A stretch of 64,000 nt of DNA from Leptospira wolffii serovar Khorat str. Khorat-H2 (GCF_000306115.2 NZ_AKWX02000020.1:682001-746000), one strand, 5' to 3'; shown: positions 36,520-46,737, counted from the first letter of the stretch. Notes: generated by a model from the letters alone, not told the origin. Made by a program: numbers and translations.

Positions 36520-37282
36520 ATTGGACGAACTCCTTCTACGAAAGGGGTTTGCTAAAGAAATCTCAAGAGCTAGAAGCCTCATCTTATCCGGATCCGTTCT
36601 AGTCAACGATCGGGTCGTAGATAAGGTCGGAGTCTCTGTCGCGGAAAATAGCGAGATTCGAATTAGAGATATTATTCCTAAATACGTGAGCCGAGGCGCA
36701 TACAAGCTCAAGGCAGCTATCGAAAAATGGAATATCGATCTAAAAGGGAAACTCTGCATGGATTGGGGAGCTTCCACAGGCGGATTCACTCAGGTTCTAT
36801 TGGAAGAAGGTGCCGGTTCCGTATTTGCATTCGACGTGGGTTACGGACAGATGGCGTCCAAAATCGCAATGAACCCGAAAGTAATCGTAAGAGACCGTTT
36901 TCATATTAAGGAAACGAGTTGGAACCTTCTCCACGAACTTTGGAAAACATTATCCGATTCGGAATTTCCTAAGGAAATCTTTTTGGTAATGGACCTTAGC
37001 TTTATCTCCTTGGAAGCCGTCCTTCCTACTATCGCCAGATTGAAAGCTGAGAATCCGAGCGTATCCTGGAAAGCGGTCAGCTTATTCAAACCCCAATTCG
37101 AAACGGAAGCCAGATACCTCGAAAAAGGAGTTCTTAAGGATTCCGTAATGCGCTTAAGAGTTTTGAGATGGTTCTTGCGATTCTTGAGAAAAAAAATCGG
37201 GGGAAAATTGCTGGGACTTTCGGAATCCCCGATTACCGGGAGAGACGGTAACCGGGAAATTCTGGTTTATTGGGAAATTTAA
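36500..37282 (+). CDS. tlyA: TlyA-family rRNA methyltransferase (S4 plus RrmJ fold)
   Basis: A 260-residue protein: an N-terminal S4 RNA-binding domain ([23 protein letters not shown] and VLVNDRVVDKVG) followed by an FtsJ-like methyltransferase with motif I MDWGASTGGFTQVLLEEGA and YVSRGAYKL before it. TlyA proteins add 2'-O-methyl to 16S or 23S rRNA and are often mis-annotated as haemolysins. The start is a TTG at 36500 inside ispA, in the same position as many TlyA starts ([11 protein letters not shown]). The stop shares two bases with the stop of the monooxygenase on the other strand. Confidence 0.93.
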   Translation: MAREKIRLDELLLRKGFAKEISRARSLILSGSVLVNDRVVDKVGVSVAENSEIRIRDIIPKYVSRGAYKLKAAIEKWNIDLKGKLCMDWGASTGGFTQVLLEEGAGSVFAFDVGYGQMASKIAMNPKVIVRDRFHIKETSWNLLHELWKTLSDSEFPKEIFLVMDLSFISLEAVLPTIARLKAENPSVSWKAVSLFKPQFETEARYLEKGVLKDSVMRLRVLRWFLRFLRKKIGGKLLGLSESPITGRDGNREILVYWEI

Positions 37283-38856
37283 CCGAAGGTAGCTCCCAAG
37301 GCGATGGAGAATCTGGATCCGAGTCCGGGCTTCTCCGCTTTTCCGTCGGTCTTTACGAACTCGTAATCTCTAGGGCGTAAGAAGAATGTTCTGGCTTTGA
37401 ATTCGAATGTGAATCCCGGCCAGAGAGTGGTGTTCCTGCCTGTGCTGGTATTATACCAACTGATGCAACCGCCGGTTTGCCAAACGGATTTACTCAATCT
37501 TTTTTGGATCTCCCCGTTATAGCGATCCTGTACATCTTTTCGAACATCCAAGAACTTTACGTTTTTCTTAGTAAGATAACGGATTCCTTGCAAGGTATAC
37601 TGCACTTGGGACTCGATCATTAGAATCATGGAGCTATGGCCTAAACCTGTATTAGGTCCTACAATCAGGAATAGATTCGGAAATCCGGAAACTGTCGTAC
37701 CAAGATACGCTTCCGCGGCGTCTTTCCAAACGTCCGCTAAGAGTTGTCCTTTTCGTCCTCGAATCTCGAAAGGCGCCACCGCTTCCGAGGCTTGGAATCC
37801 GGTTGCGAAGACGATCGCGTCGACCTTATGTTCTTTTCCGTCCTTAGTCTTAATCCCGGTCGCAGTGATTTCGGAGATTCCGTTCGTCACCAATTCCACA
37901 TTCTCGCGATTGAGCGCCGGATAGTATTCGTTGGAGAGAAGAATCCTTTTGCATCCGATCGTATAATTCGGAGTCAACGCTTCCTGGAGTTTCGGATCAT
38001 GGATGCTCTTTTGAATGAAACTCTTCCCGAATTTCTCCACTATTTTCATGATCTTGGGGTTGATGGCGAAGGCTATCACTCCGATTTCATTCGACCAATA
38101 GATCAATTTACGGAATAACCAACGGAAAGGGGGAAGAAATTTGAAGATCCCTCTTAAGGTAGATCCGATTCCTGCATCCGGCTTAGGAAGAATCCAAGGA
38201 GGAGTTCTTTGGAAGAGTTTCAATTTTCCTACGATAGGAGCGATCGTAGGTACGATTTGAATCGCGCTCGCCCCTGTCCCGATCACTGCCACCGTTTTTC
38301 CGTTCATATCGAAACTATGATCCCATTGCGCGGAATGGAATTTGGGGCCTTTGAATTTGTCGATTCCATCTATCTTGGGAAGAGAAGGTCGACTTAATCC
38401 TCCCGTTCCGCTTACCACTGCTTTTGCCTTATACTTCTCTCCGCTCTTCGTGGTGATTTCCCATAGCCCCGTTCTTTCATCGAAGAAGGCCCCGTTCACT
38501 TCCACATTGGTCCGGATATGAGAACGGATTCCGAAGTGGTCCGCGCAGTAATTCATATAATTTAGAATTTCTTTTTGAGGTCCGAATAAACGGGACCAGT
38601 CCGATTTTGGTGCGAAGGAAAAGGAGTACAAGTGCGATTGAACATCGCAGGCGGCTCCGGGATAATGATTCTCTCTCCATGTTCCCCCGACTCCGCTTCC
38701 CTTTTCCAATAGTACGAAGGAATCGATTCCCGACTGCTTTAATCGAATGCCCATGCAAAGTCCGGCGAATCCGGTACCGATGATGGCTACATCCAGTACC
38801 TTTTCCGCTTGCGAAGGCTGGGATGTACTCGGTCTTTCTAATGTCTGAGCTGCCAT
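37279..38856 (-). CDS. Flavin-containing (Baeyer-Villiger-type) monooxygenase
   Basis: A 525-residue class B flavoprotein. FAD motif IGTGFAGLCMG, the BVMO-associated GGTWRENHYPGAACD, the fingerprint FKGPKFHSAQW (FxGxxxHxxxW), and the NADPH motif GTGASAIQIVP, followed by VFATGF. The fingerprint supports a Baeyer-Villiger type I enzyme rather than a generic FMO. The ATG at 38856 has GGAGAG upstream; the open frame extends further back without a ribosome-binding site. Substrates might be ketones or cyclic terpenoids; not determinable. Confidence 0.9.
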   Translation of the reverse strand: MAAQTLERPSTSQPSQAEKVLDVAIIGTGFAGLCMGIRLKQSGIDSFVLLEKGSGVGGTWRENHYPGAACDVQSHLYSFSFAPKSDWSRLFGPQKEILNYMNYCADHFGIRSHIRTNVEVNGAFFDERTGLWEITTKSGEKYKAKAVVSGTGGLSRPSLPKIDGIDKFKGPKFHSAQWDHSFDMNGKTVAVIGTGASAIQIVPTIAPIVGKLKLFQRTPPWILPKPDAGIGSTLRGIFKFLPPFRWLFRKLIYWSNEIGVIAFAINPKIMKIVEKFGKSFIQKSIHDPKLQEALTPNYTIGCKRILLSNEYYPALNRENVELVTNGISEITATGIKTKDGKEHKVDAIVFATGFQASEAVAPFEIRGRKGQLLADVWKDAAEAYLGTTVSGFPNLFLIVGPNTGLGHSSMILMIESQVQYTLQGIRYLTKKNVKFLDVRKDVQDRYNGEIQKRLSKSVWQTGGCISWYNTSTGRNTTLWPGFTFEFKARTFFLRPRDYEFVKTDGKAEKPGLGSRFSIALGATFG

Positions 38857-39083
38857 TTCTATTTTCTCTCCTCTAAGAAATATTGATAGTCCCGAAAAGG
38901 ACCATGGTTTCTGGAAAATAGAATATCTGAATTTTCGCAAACGATCGTCCGAACTTAGGATTCGAGACGGGGAAAGTTCTCTAGATTTCAAAATCGATTC
39001 CTATCATTTATCAATTTGCCGGAATTCTAATTCCATCCTAAAAAAACGTGAGCAACTTTTCCGCCTCCGGAATCGGTCCTTGC

Positions 39084-39097
39084 AGCAAACATATTTG
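39084..39097. promoter_or_regulatory. Inverted repeat upstream of the coiled-coil gene
   Basis: GCAAA and TTTGC flank a four-base spacer, inside a larger TTGCA...TGCAA frame, about 27 bases before the start codon. It looks like a regulator site but matches no consensus I know. Confidence 0.3.
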
Positions 39098-39123
39098 CAA
39101 TTCAAACAAAAGGAGATACCTTC

Positions 39124-39699
39124 ATGTCGACAGAACCGATTCCGTTCCTTCCGAAAGTCTTACGGACAACCCTAGGAGAAGAAGGAGCCGACGCACTTGC
39201 GGATACATTACAAAGGATTCAATTGAACGAGAGAAAAGCCATGGAAGAAACTATGACGGAAAAATTCGAGAGAAGGTTGGTAGAAGAGACAAGTTCTCTC
39301 CGGTTGGAATTAAGGGAAGAAACGGGTAAATTGAGGACCGAATTAAAAGAAGAAACCGGGAAATTAAGAACCGAACTGCGGGAAGAAACCGGGAAGTTAA
39401 GAACTGAAATGAAAGAAGAAATCGGAAAGTTGCGGGCTGAATTCAAGGAGGAAATCAGTAAGGTTCGAATAGAATTGAAAGACGAAACCGGAAAATTATG
39501 GATCGCAATATCCGAACTCCGGGCAGAGATGCATGCCGGTTTTGCAAACATCCAAGATCAGTTCAAAGACGTTTATCGAGAGATTGCAAAAATACATTCC
39601 GCAATTGCATCCCAAACAAGATGGATTTTGACGGTCGTTTTAGGAGCCGTTCTCCCCATCTATCTGGCTTTATTTAAGCTCCTTTCTCAAAACGGTTAA
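39124..39699 (+). CDS. Hendecad coiled-coil protein with C-terminal membrane anchor (Bdr/DUF1640-like)
   Basis: A 191-residue protein. Residues 54-130 are seven consecutive 11-residue units of the type EETGKLRTELK, i.e. a right-handed coiled coil. After a short second coiled coil (FANIQDQFKDVYREIAKIH) comes a single membrane helix (ILTVVLGAVLPIYLALFKLL) and a four-residue tail. This build resembles Borrelia Bdr proteins and the CCDC90/DUF1640 group. AAGGAG lies nine bases upstream of the ATG. Likely a membrane-tethered oligomer; function unknown. The repeats are also present at DNA level (separate entry). Confidence 0.85.
   Translation: MSTEPIPFLPKVLRTTLGEEGADALADTLQRIQLNERKAMEETMTEKFERRLVEETSSLRLELREETGKLRTELKEETGKLRTELREETGKLRTEMKEEIGKLRAEFKEEISKVRIELKDETGKLWIAISELRAEMHAGFANIQDQFKDVYREIAKIHSAIASQTRWILTVVLGAVLPIYLALFKLLSQNG
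39283..39513 (+). repeat. Array of seven 33-bp units within the coiled-coil gene
   Basis: Consecutive units encode EETSSLRLELR, EETGKLRTELK, EETGKLRTELR, EETGKLRTEMK, EEIGKLRAEFK, EEISKVRIELK and DETGKLWIAIS. The middle units are almost identical at DNA level and the outer ones have diverged, as expected for a tandem repeat that expands in the centre. Confidence 0.85.
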
Positions 39700-39712
39700 C
39701 TCTCCGTACAAA

Positions 39713-39747
39713 TAAAAAAACCCCGGGTGTGGACGCCGGGGTTTTTC
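39713..39747. terminator. Bidirectional terminator between the coiled-coil gene and fcpA
   Basis: AAACCCCGG pairs with CCGGGGTTT around a nine-base loop, with A-run before and T-run after. Confidence 0.85.
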
Positions 39748-39767
39748 CCTACATTGAAAGAAGCGGA

Positions 39768-40679
39768 TTATGGACGAACCGAAATCACTTCGTCTTTGTT
39801 GATCAAAGCTACGATGTGTTTGTATTCCGGGGAATCCTTTCCGTATTTCAGCTCGGTAGCGCGGAGAAGGTGAATGTTCTTCTTATGACGGAATTTGAAC
39901 ATTTGGTCTTCGCTAGCACCACCGTATTTTTTGATCATGTTTTCCTCGAAAGCGTAGCAGCTTGCAAGGTACTTGTGAGCTGGGTATTCTTTCTCGTTCT
40001 CGTTGACCTCGATGTAGAGCTCCAGTATGGGGATACACTGAGGGAGGTTTTGCAGATCGTATTCCGTAATGATCCAAGATCTATATACATCGGAAAGTAG
40101 ACGTTTGAACTCGGCACGCTCGCGTAGATCCGGGTTCTTGATCTCATCCAAGTGGTTGATAGCCTTGGTAAAATAATTCAATGCTTGTTGTTTTGCTTCC
40201 AGTTTCTGACGAGAAACGACACGATCCTCACGGGCCTTGCGGTCGACTTTTTGCCAGTACCATTTCTCATCTAAGCGTTTTTTCTCCGCTTCTTCCTTAC
40301 GGTACTGCTCGACAGCTTCCCTCATCTTGAGGACGGTATTTACTCCGGATTGGTAGCTAGTCAGGGCCAGGCGGAACTTATTGTTCGCGAAAGCCTTAGA
40401 AAGCTGATGGAGTTCTTGGAAGTTCTTGTCGTAACCTTTGAAGTCAGGGTTCTTCCAGGTCGCTTCCTGCTCCTGGATTTCTTTCTTACGTTTCTTAGCT
40501 TCTTCCGTTAGATTCTTGTCGTCGTCTTCCGGGACCAGCTCACCTTTCAGCAGTTCGTCGATTTTATCAGCTGCCGCTTTAGCATCTGTGGTATCCTGCC
40601 CCCCTTGGTTCTGTGCGAACAAGGAGAGGTTGAGTCCGACCACGGCCAGAAGAACGAATATAGTCTTCATCACCTTCAT
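39768..40679 (-). CDS. fcpA: Flagellar coiling protein FcpA
   Basis: A 303-residue protein with a signal peptide (ILE-rich core [10 protein letters not shown], cleavage after SLFAQ). The mature protein is almost all helix with TPR-like pairs, including [20 protein letters not shown] and [18 protein letters not shown]. It matches my memory of the Leptospira flagellar sheath protein FcpA, which binds the FlaB core and makes the periplasmic flagella coil and allow translational motility. The ATG at 40679 is preferred, with AGGTG nine bases upstream. It stands alone behind a bidirectional terminator, and a 358-base region separates it from the divergent dnaC-like gene. Confidence 0.85.
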   Translation of the reverse strand: MKVMKTIFVLLAVVGLNLSLFAQNQGGQDTTDAKAAADKIDELLKGELVPEDDDKNLTEEAKKRKKEIQEQEATWKNPDFKGYDKNFQELHQLSKAFANNKFRLALTSYQSGVNTVLKMREAVEQYRKEEAEKKRLDEKWYWQKVDRKAREDRVVSRQKLEAKQQALNYFTKAINHLDEIKNPDLRERAEFKRLLSDVYRSWIITEYDLQNLPQCIPILELYIEVNENEKEYPAHKYLASCYAFEENMIKKYGGASEDQMFKFRHKKNIHLLRATELKYGKDSPEYKHIVALINKDEVISVRP

Positions 40680-41037
40680 AGTGCTCACACCTGTTGCCTT
40701 CTCTTTCAAAGATAGGATTTTGAGAAAGGACGTCTAAGTCCTTCTCTTCTGTAGATCTATCGGTTCCTTTTTCCGGGATATAAACCCGGTTCGGAAAAAA
40801 TTTCCCTTTTTTGGCCGATTCGCGACATAAAAGACGGATCTTTTTTGCTTAAATCTACGGGCAAGTTAGGGTTTTCTGCTTCGATCCTGTCTTTCCCAAT
40901 CCTTTCGGAAAGACTCTTCCAGAATCCTCGTTTCGATTGAACTTGTCAGCAGATTTTTAGATCGGAACTGGAAATGCTTTCCGGGACGATTTCTTTCTTT
41001 CTCTCTCTTCCTCTTCCTTCAGTTTGGACCCTGGAAG
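40680..41037. other. Divergent promoter region of fcpA and the dnaC-like gene
   Basis: No gene is visible. It holds a small hairpin (CCGGG/CCCGG near 40773-40789) and an A/T-rich block. A CCGATA on the minus strand (40758-40765) looks like part of a sigma-28 -10 element, but no TAAA-type -35 is at the right distance. Confidence 0.5.
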
Positions 41038-41889
41038 ATGAACTTAAAGAATTTAACGCCGATTCGAGAAGGTTCTCCCGGATGTCCGATCTGTTCCGGG
41101 GTCGGATTCGTACTGGAGGAAAACGTAAAGAACTCCAGCTCCGGTATATTGCTGCTCTGCTCCTGCGTGGGGGAATCCTGTGCCTGCAAGGGCAGACCTC
41201 CTTATCTTGTTTATGACGAAAGTCAGAATCGGATGATGCCCTGCGTTTGTCACAACGCAAGAATGGAACTGCAAAGAGTGGAGTTTCAGGTGAAGAAAGC
41301 CGGGATTCCTCCTCGTTATAAATATAGAACCTTGGATAGAATGGACACCAAGGAGCTTTCCTTCCTGATCGCTCACGATTGGGCGGACGAATTGGTGAAG
41401 AAATGGAGCGAATTGGGCAAGTCCGCCCAAGGTTTGTATCTCTGGGGCGGAACCGGTTCGGGCAAAACTCTCCTTGCCTGTGCCATATTAAACGAATTGA
41501 TCTTTCGTTATGGATTGGAATGTAAATACGCCAAGATCAACCGGGACTTTCTCTCCACGATCCGCGATACGTATCAGAAGGACAGCGAGCTTCACGGGAT
41601 GGAGCAGACGATCAAAAAGCAATTCACGGATGTGGAGGTACTCGTTCTGGATGATTTCGGTGCGAATAAGGAATCTGACTGGGCTAATTCCCAACTTTAC
41701 GATTTGATCGACGCTAGATACGAAGAAGAGAAGGTAACGATTCTTACCTCCAATATTTCCTTATCCGATTGGAAAGACAAGGCAGAGGGAAGAATATTCT
41801 CCAGGTTAATGGAAATGACAAAGGAGATCCATCTGGATTGTCCCGATTATCGCCTCAGCCATTCTTTTTCGAGTTCTTCCGATGGATAA
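41038..41889 (+). CDS. DnaC/DnaI-like helicase loader ATPase with cysteine-rich N-terminus
   Basis: A 283-residue AAA+ protein. The N-terminal 75 residues hold eight cysteines (16, 19, 41, 43, 48, 50, 69, 71), consistent with two metal sites. The ATPase has Walker A GGTGSGKT, Walker B VLVLDDFG, sensor-1 ILTSN and an arginine-finger region GRIFSRLME. DnaC, DnaI and IstB group proteins share this layout and load the replicative helicase; the Cys-rich head is the equivalent of the DnaI zinc domain that contacts DnaB. It overlaps folK by eight bases and heads a dnaC-like/folK/panB operon. Confidence 0.83.
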   Translation: MNLKNLTPIREGSPGCPICSGVGFVLEENVKNSSSGILLLCSCVGESCACKGRPPYLVYDESQNRMMPCVCHNARMELQRVEFQVKKAGIPPRYKYRTLDRMDTKELSFLIAHDWADELVKKWSELGKSAQGLYLWGGTGSGKTLLACAILNELIFRYGLECKYAKINRDFLSTIRDTYQKDSELHGMEQTIKKQFTDVEVLVLDDFGANKESDWANSQLYDLIDARYEEEKVTILTSNISLSDWKDKAEGRIFSRLMEMTKEIHLDCPDYRLSHSFSSSSDG

Positions 41890-42334
41890 GAAAGTTTCGC
41901 AGGCCATTCTAAGTTTGGGAACGAATCTAGGAGACAGAAAAAAAAATCTAGAGAATGCGATTCTGAAAATAGACTCGCATCCCGAAATCGAGATCCTGCA
42001 AAAAGGAACTCCTTTGAATACGGTCGCTTTGGAGGTGACCGATCAACCGGATTTCTTGAACCAGTTAGCTCGGATCTCCACCACTCTCACTCCTCAGGAA
42101 TTGTTGGGCGAACTTTTGAATATCGAAAACGAGTTGGGAAGAATACGTGTGAGAGACAAAGGGCCTAGGACCATAGACATAGATATTCTCACATACGAAA
42201 AAATCAGAATGCACGAGAAAGGACTGCATCTTCCTCATCATTCTCTATTTACCCGTCCTTTTATATTAGAACTTTTAGATGAATTGGGAGAGGCCTCCTT
42301 GGCGGAAGCCTTCGGATCTCCTTCGGAGGGATAA
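41882..42334 (+). CDS. folK: HPPK (2-amino-4-hydroxy-6-hydroxymethyldihydropteridine pyrophosphokinase)
   Basis: A 150-residue folate pathway kinase. Signature LSLGTNLGDRKKNL at the start and LGRIRVRDKGPRTIDIDIL (PROSITE-type HPPK motif) are present. It makes 6-hydroxymethyl-7,8-dihydropterin diphosphate for FolP. The start overlaps the loader gene by eight bases; panB starts two bases after the stop, so the three are tightly coupled. Confidence 0.94.
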   Translation: MDKKVSQAILSLGTNLGDRKKNLENAILKIDSHPEIEILQKGTPLNTVALEVTDQPDFLNQLARISTTLTPQELLGELLNIENELGRIRVRDKGPRTIDIDILTYEKIRMHEKGLHLPHHSLFTRPFILELLDELGEASLAEAFGSPSEG

Positions 42335-42335
42335 G

Positions 42336-43136
42336 ATGAGGGATGTGCATAAAATATTCCCCAAAGGTAAAAAGCCTTTGGAGAAGAAAATCAGCGTTTT
42401 GACCTGCTACGACTTTATGTTCGCTCGTATTTTCGAAGAAGCGGGCGTGGACTGCTTATTGGTCGGGGACACTCTCGGAGTCGTATTCCAGGGACAGCCG
42501 ACCACTCTACCCGTTACCATAGACGAGATGATTTACCATGCCAAGGCAGTGAGAAGGGGGGCTCCGAATACGTTTATCGTGGTGGATTTACCTTTTCTTT
42601 CTTATCAAGTTTCTATCGAGGAAGGTATTCGCTCTGCCGGAAAGATCATGAAGGAAAGCGGTTGCGACGCGGTAAAATTCGAGGGTGGTACTCCCGAGAT
42701 TTTGGAACTTGTCTACAAGCTGGAAAGAATAGGAATTCCCGTGATGGGACATATCGGGCTTACTCCCCAATCCGTAAACGTTTTCGGGGGCCACAAGATC
42801 CAGGGCAAGGCGGAACAGGATCGTATTCGATTGATAAACGAAGCTAAAGGCCTTTCCGATTCCGGAGCCTTCTCCATCGTTTTTGAGCTCATCCCCTCCG
42901 CCCTTGCGTCGGAAATTTCTTCCTCCGTTCCCATTCCTACGATCGGAATCGGAGCGGGAGCTTCGACCGACGGACAGGTCTTGGTCATGTACGATTTTCT
43001 AGGATTAAATAAGGACTTTCGTCCGAAATTCTTAAAAACATATCTAAACGGATACGAGGGCGTTTCCAACGCAGTCAAAAATTATATTAAGGAAGTTAGG
43101 GAGGGAAGTTTTCCCGGCCCGGAACATTCTCATTAA
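42336..43136 (+). CDS. panB: 3-methyl-2-oxobutanoate hydroxymethyltransferase
   Basis: A 266-residue enzyme of pantothenate synthesis: transfers a hydroxymethyl group from 5,10-methylene-THF to alpha-ketoisovalerate. Motifs: VLTCYDFMFARIFEEAGVD, LLVGDTLGVVFQG, GHIGLTPQSVNVFGG and PTIGIGAGASTDGQVLVMYD. GGAGGG five bases upstream of the ATG at 42336 fixes the start. Use of the one-carbon folate pool provides a loose link to folK upstream. Confidence 0.95.
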   Translation: MRDVHKIFPKGKKPLEKKISVLTCYDFMFARIFEEAGVDCLLVGDTLGVVFQGQPTTLPVTIDEMIYHAKAVRRGAPNTFIVVDLPFLSYQVSIEEGIRSAGKIMKESGCDAVKFEGGTPEILELVYKLERIGIPVMGHIGLTPQSVNVFGGHKIQGKAEQDRIRLINEAKGLSDSGAFSIVFELIPSALASEISSSVPIPTIGIGAGASTDGQVLVMYDFLGLNKDFRPKFLKTYLNGYEGVSNAVKNYIKEVREGSFPGPEHSH

Positions 43137-43236
43137 AGGGTTTTCCCGAGGATTTCTTGACGTTCCGTGTGTAAGAGAAACGCTGGAAAGAGAAACGCTC
43201 CCGAAACGGAAATAAGATCAAAAGGACGGAGGCTAC

Positions 43237-44379
<1,143 letters not shown>

Positions 44380-44405
44380 ATTAGCCCTTTTTCGGAAAGC
44401 GGCCC

Positions 44406-44753
44406 TTAGTCCGGAAATTTAGGCGCCAACTCTATCTTGGTTTTTTCCCAAAGATCGGGAAGGTTGGCGCAAAGTTGAAGACAAGCTTCCAAATCTCCTC
44501 CCTTTAGTTTGGCTTCGGCCTCGGTAACGGTGATTTGCACTCCCGAGAGTCCGAAATTTGCCGCAACTCCTTTCGTTTGATGAAGTTCGGCTTGTAGTTC
44601 GGTCGCTTTTTTTTCGGAAACGAAGTTGCTGATATTCTCTAAACGGCTGTTCATATTCTTCCGAAGTGAACGAACCATTTCTTCCAACCAAAGCCGATCC
44701 TCTTCGTCGTCGCCTTGCTTTAAGGCTTCCAAGCGAGACCAATCCACTAACAT
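44406..44753 (-). CDS. Stand-alone Hpt (histidine phosphotransfer) protein
   Basis: A 115-residue four-helix protein with the Hpt motif AELHQTKGVAANFGLSG; the phosphoacceptor is His58. The ATG at 44753 has AGGGAG upstream; longer frames lack support. Such proteins shuttle phosphate between hybrid kinases and response regulators. The hybrid kinase at 2363-4942 lacks an Hpt domain, so a partnership is possible though not adjacent. It is convergent with the DAHP synthase. Confidence 0.85.
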   Translation of the reverse strand: MLVDWSRLEALKQGDDEEDRLWLEEMVRSLRKNMNSRLENISNFVSEKKATELQAELHQTKGVAANFGLSGVQITVTEAEAKLKGGDLEACLQLCANLPDLWEKTKIELAPKFPD

Positions 44754-44980
44754 AAATCTCTCCCTTCCGAACCGCGTTTGGTACTGCGATCGAATTCTGA
44801 AAAATCGGAGGCTATCCGAGATGGACGGCGACCCCATTATTTATAGCTTGAATAAAAAATCCACGTCGATTTTCGTATTATCGAAGATTTAAGTCTCTCA
44901 CGAAATCCGTTTTCGGATGAGAATTTCTCCGAGGCAGGTGCCCGGGCCACGAGAGGCTGCTACTTAAGAGGCGAAACTTA

Positions 44981-45760
44981 ATGAAAATTCACCCAACCGC
45001 AATCGTAGATTCCAAAGCGGAACTTCACGAGTCCGTGGAAGTCGGAGCATACTCGATCATCGAAAGAGACGTAGTCATAGGAGAAGGTACCGTTATCGAA
45101 ACAGGGACCCGAATCTTTGCGGGGACCCGTTTTGGAAAATTCAATAAAGTACATCACGGCGCGGTTATCGGAGTCGGCCCCCAGGATTTAGGTTTCGATC
45201 CGAATACCTCGACCAAGACGATTATCGGAGACAATAATACGTTTAAAGAATATTCGAATATTCACCGAGGAACTAAACCGGATTCTCCCACAATTATCGG
45301 AAATCGCAATTATGTAATGGGGAACGCTCACGTAGGTCACGATTGTGTGATCGGAGACGATAATATCCTGACTCACGGTCTGGTACTTGCGGGACACGTA
45401 ACGGTCGGAAACAAGGCTTTCATTTCCGGGCTAGTTGCTGTCCATCAATTCTGCTTTGTCGGAGATTATGCGATGATTGCGGGCTGCGCCAAAGTGGTTC
45501 AAGACGTTCCGCCGTTCGCCACTGCCGACGGAAATCCTTGTACGATCATCGGTTTGAATACCGTGGGATTGAAAAGAGGGGGATTCTCTCCGGAAACTAG
45601 GGCCGCGATTAAGAACGCATATAAGGTCATTTATCATTCCGGAATGAATTATCGCCAAGCTCTGGAAGAATTGGAAAAGAGATCCGACAATCCTCCGGAA
45701 GTCTTGAATATTATCAAATTCTTCAGAAATAGCGATCGCGGGGTGATGGATCACAGGTGA
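44981..45760 (+). CDS. lpxA: LpxA (UDP-GlcNAc/GlcNAc3N O- or N-acyltransferase)
   Basis: First acyltransferase of lipid A synthesis, 259 residues, a left-handed beta helix with three-fold repeats. The catalytic histidine is His120 in NAHVGHDC, and the acyl-binding region VAVHQFCFVGDYAMIAGCAKVVQDVPPF and ADGNP follow. Leptospira LpxA is known to use the 3-amino sugar nucleotide made by GnnA and GnnB; the GnnA/GnnB genes are not seen here. It overlaps galE by four bases (GTGA). Confidence 0.95.
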   Translation: MKIHPTAIVDSKAELHESVEVGAYSIIERDVVIGEGTVIETGTRIFAGTRFGKFNKVHHGAVIGVGPQDLGFDPNTSTKTIIGDNNTFKEYSNIHRGTKPDSPTIIGNRNYVMGNAHVGHDCVIGDDNILTHGLVLAGHVTVGNKAFISGLVAVHQFCFVGDYAMIAGCAKVVQDVPPFATADGNPCTIIGLNTVGLKRGGFSPETRAAIKNAYKVIYHSGMNYRQALEELEKRSDNPPEVLNIIKFFRNSDRGVMDHR

Positions 45761-46731
45761 GGGTCGTCGTTACCGGCGGCGCCGGATATATCGGGAGCCA
45801 CGTAGTAGCCTTATTATTGGAACGCGATTACGAAGTAGTCGTGGTGGATAATATGGAGAAGGGAAATCCAATCAACCTCTTCTCCGAGGCGGAATTTATC
45901 GAAGGGGATATCCATGATACGGCGGTTCTAGAAAAGACTTTCTCCAAGCATGTGGATGCGGTTTTTCATTTTGCCGCATGGAAGGCCGCCGGGGAATCCA
46001 TGTTGGACCCCGGAAAATATTCTCTAAACAATATCGCAGGTTCCATCCAATTGATGGCTTGGATGGAAAAGGTAGGAACTAAGAATATAATATTCTCCTC
46101 TTCGGCCGCTGTTTACGGAGCTCCTCAGTATCTTCCCTTGGACGAAAATCATCCGTTGATTCCGGAAAATTACTATGGATACACGAAATTAGCGATAGAG
46201 GAGAATCTGCGCTGGTTCGATAAGCTAAAAGGGTTCAAATTTGCCGCATTAAGATATTTTAATGCGGCGGGTTACGACGTGAAGGGAAGAATTCGCGGAA
46301 TCGAAAAGACTCCCGCAAATCTTCTTCCTATCATAATGGAAGCCGCCGTTGGGATTCGCCCGAGTATGGAAATTTTCGGAACGGATTACGAAACCGAAGA
46401 CGGAAGTTGCATAAGGGATTATATTCACGTTAACGATCTTGCATCCGCTCATGTATTGAGTTTGGACTATCTTTACACTAAGAACGAATCCATCGCCGTA
46501 AACCTGGGCACTGGAAAAGGATTCTCGGTTCTGGAAGTTTTGCGCTTGGCGGAGAAGATAGTGGGAAGGCCTATCCCGCATAAAATTTCGGGTAGAAGGC
46601 CCGGAGATCCTGCAAAGCTTTGGGCAAAGGCGGAATTAGCGGAAGAACTGCTCGGTTGGAAATGTAAATACAGCGACCCGGAAACGATTTTGGAAACGAT
46701 GTGGTCGGTGTATAAAGACCTTCCGAATTGA
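45757..46731 (+). CDS. galE: UDP-glucose 4-epimerase
   Basis: A 324-residue extended SDR epimerase. N-terminal TGGAGYIGSHVVALL, catalytic Ser in SSSAAVYG and YxxxK in YYGYTK, then YFNAAGYD and IRDYIHVNDLASAHV. It makes UDP-galactose for LPS or other glycans, fitting the coupling with lpxA. GTG start at 45757 overlaps the lpxA stop. It converges on the M15 peptidase gene with six bases between. Confidence 0.94.
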   Translation: MRVVVTGGAGYIGSHVVALLLERDYEVVVVDNMEKGNPINLFSEAEFIEGDIHDTAVLEKTFSKHVDAVFHFAAWKAAGESMLDPGKYSLNNIAGSIQLMAWMEKVGTKNIIFSSSAAVYGAPQYLPLDENHPLIPENYYGYTKLAIEENLRWFDKLKGFKFAALRYFNAAGYDVKGRIRGIEKTPANLLPIIMEAAVGIRPSMEIFGTDYETEDGSCIRDYIHVNDLASAHVLSLDYLYTKNESIAVNLGTGKGFSVLEVLRLAEKIVGRPIPHKISGRRPGDPAKLWAKAELAEELLGWKCKYSDPETILETMWSVYKDLPN

Positions 46732-46737
46732 TCCAGT

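Noticed and set aside
36727..36909. Plus-strand frame in tlyA
   Set aside because: Different frame inside a well-conserved methyltransferase domain.
40758..40765. Sigma-28 promoter for fcpA
   Set aside because: Only a partial -10 (CCGATA on the minus strand); the -35 position holds no TAAA-type element.
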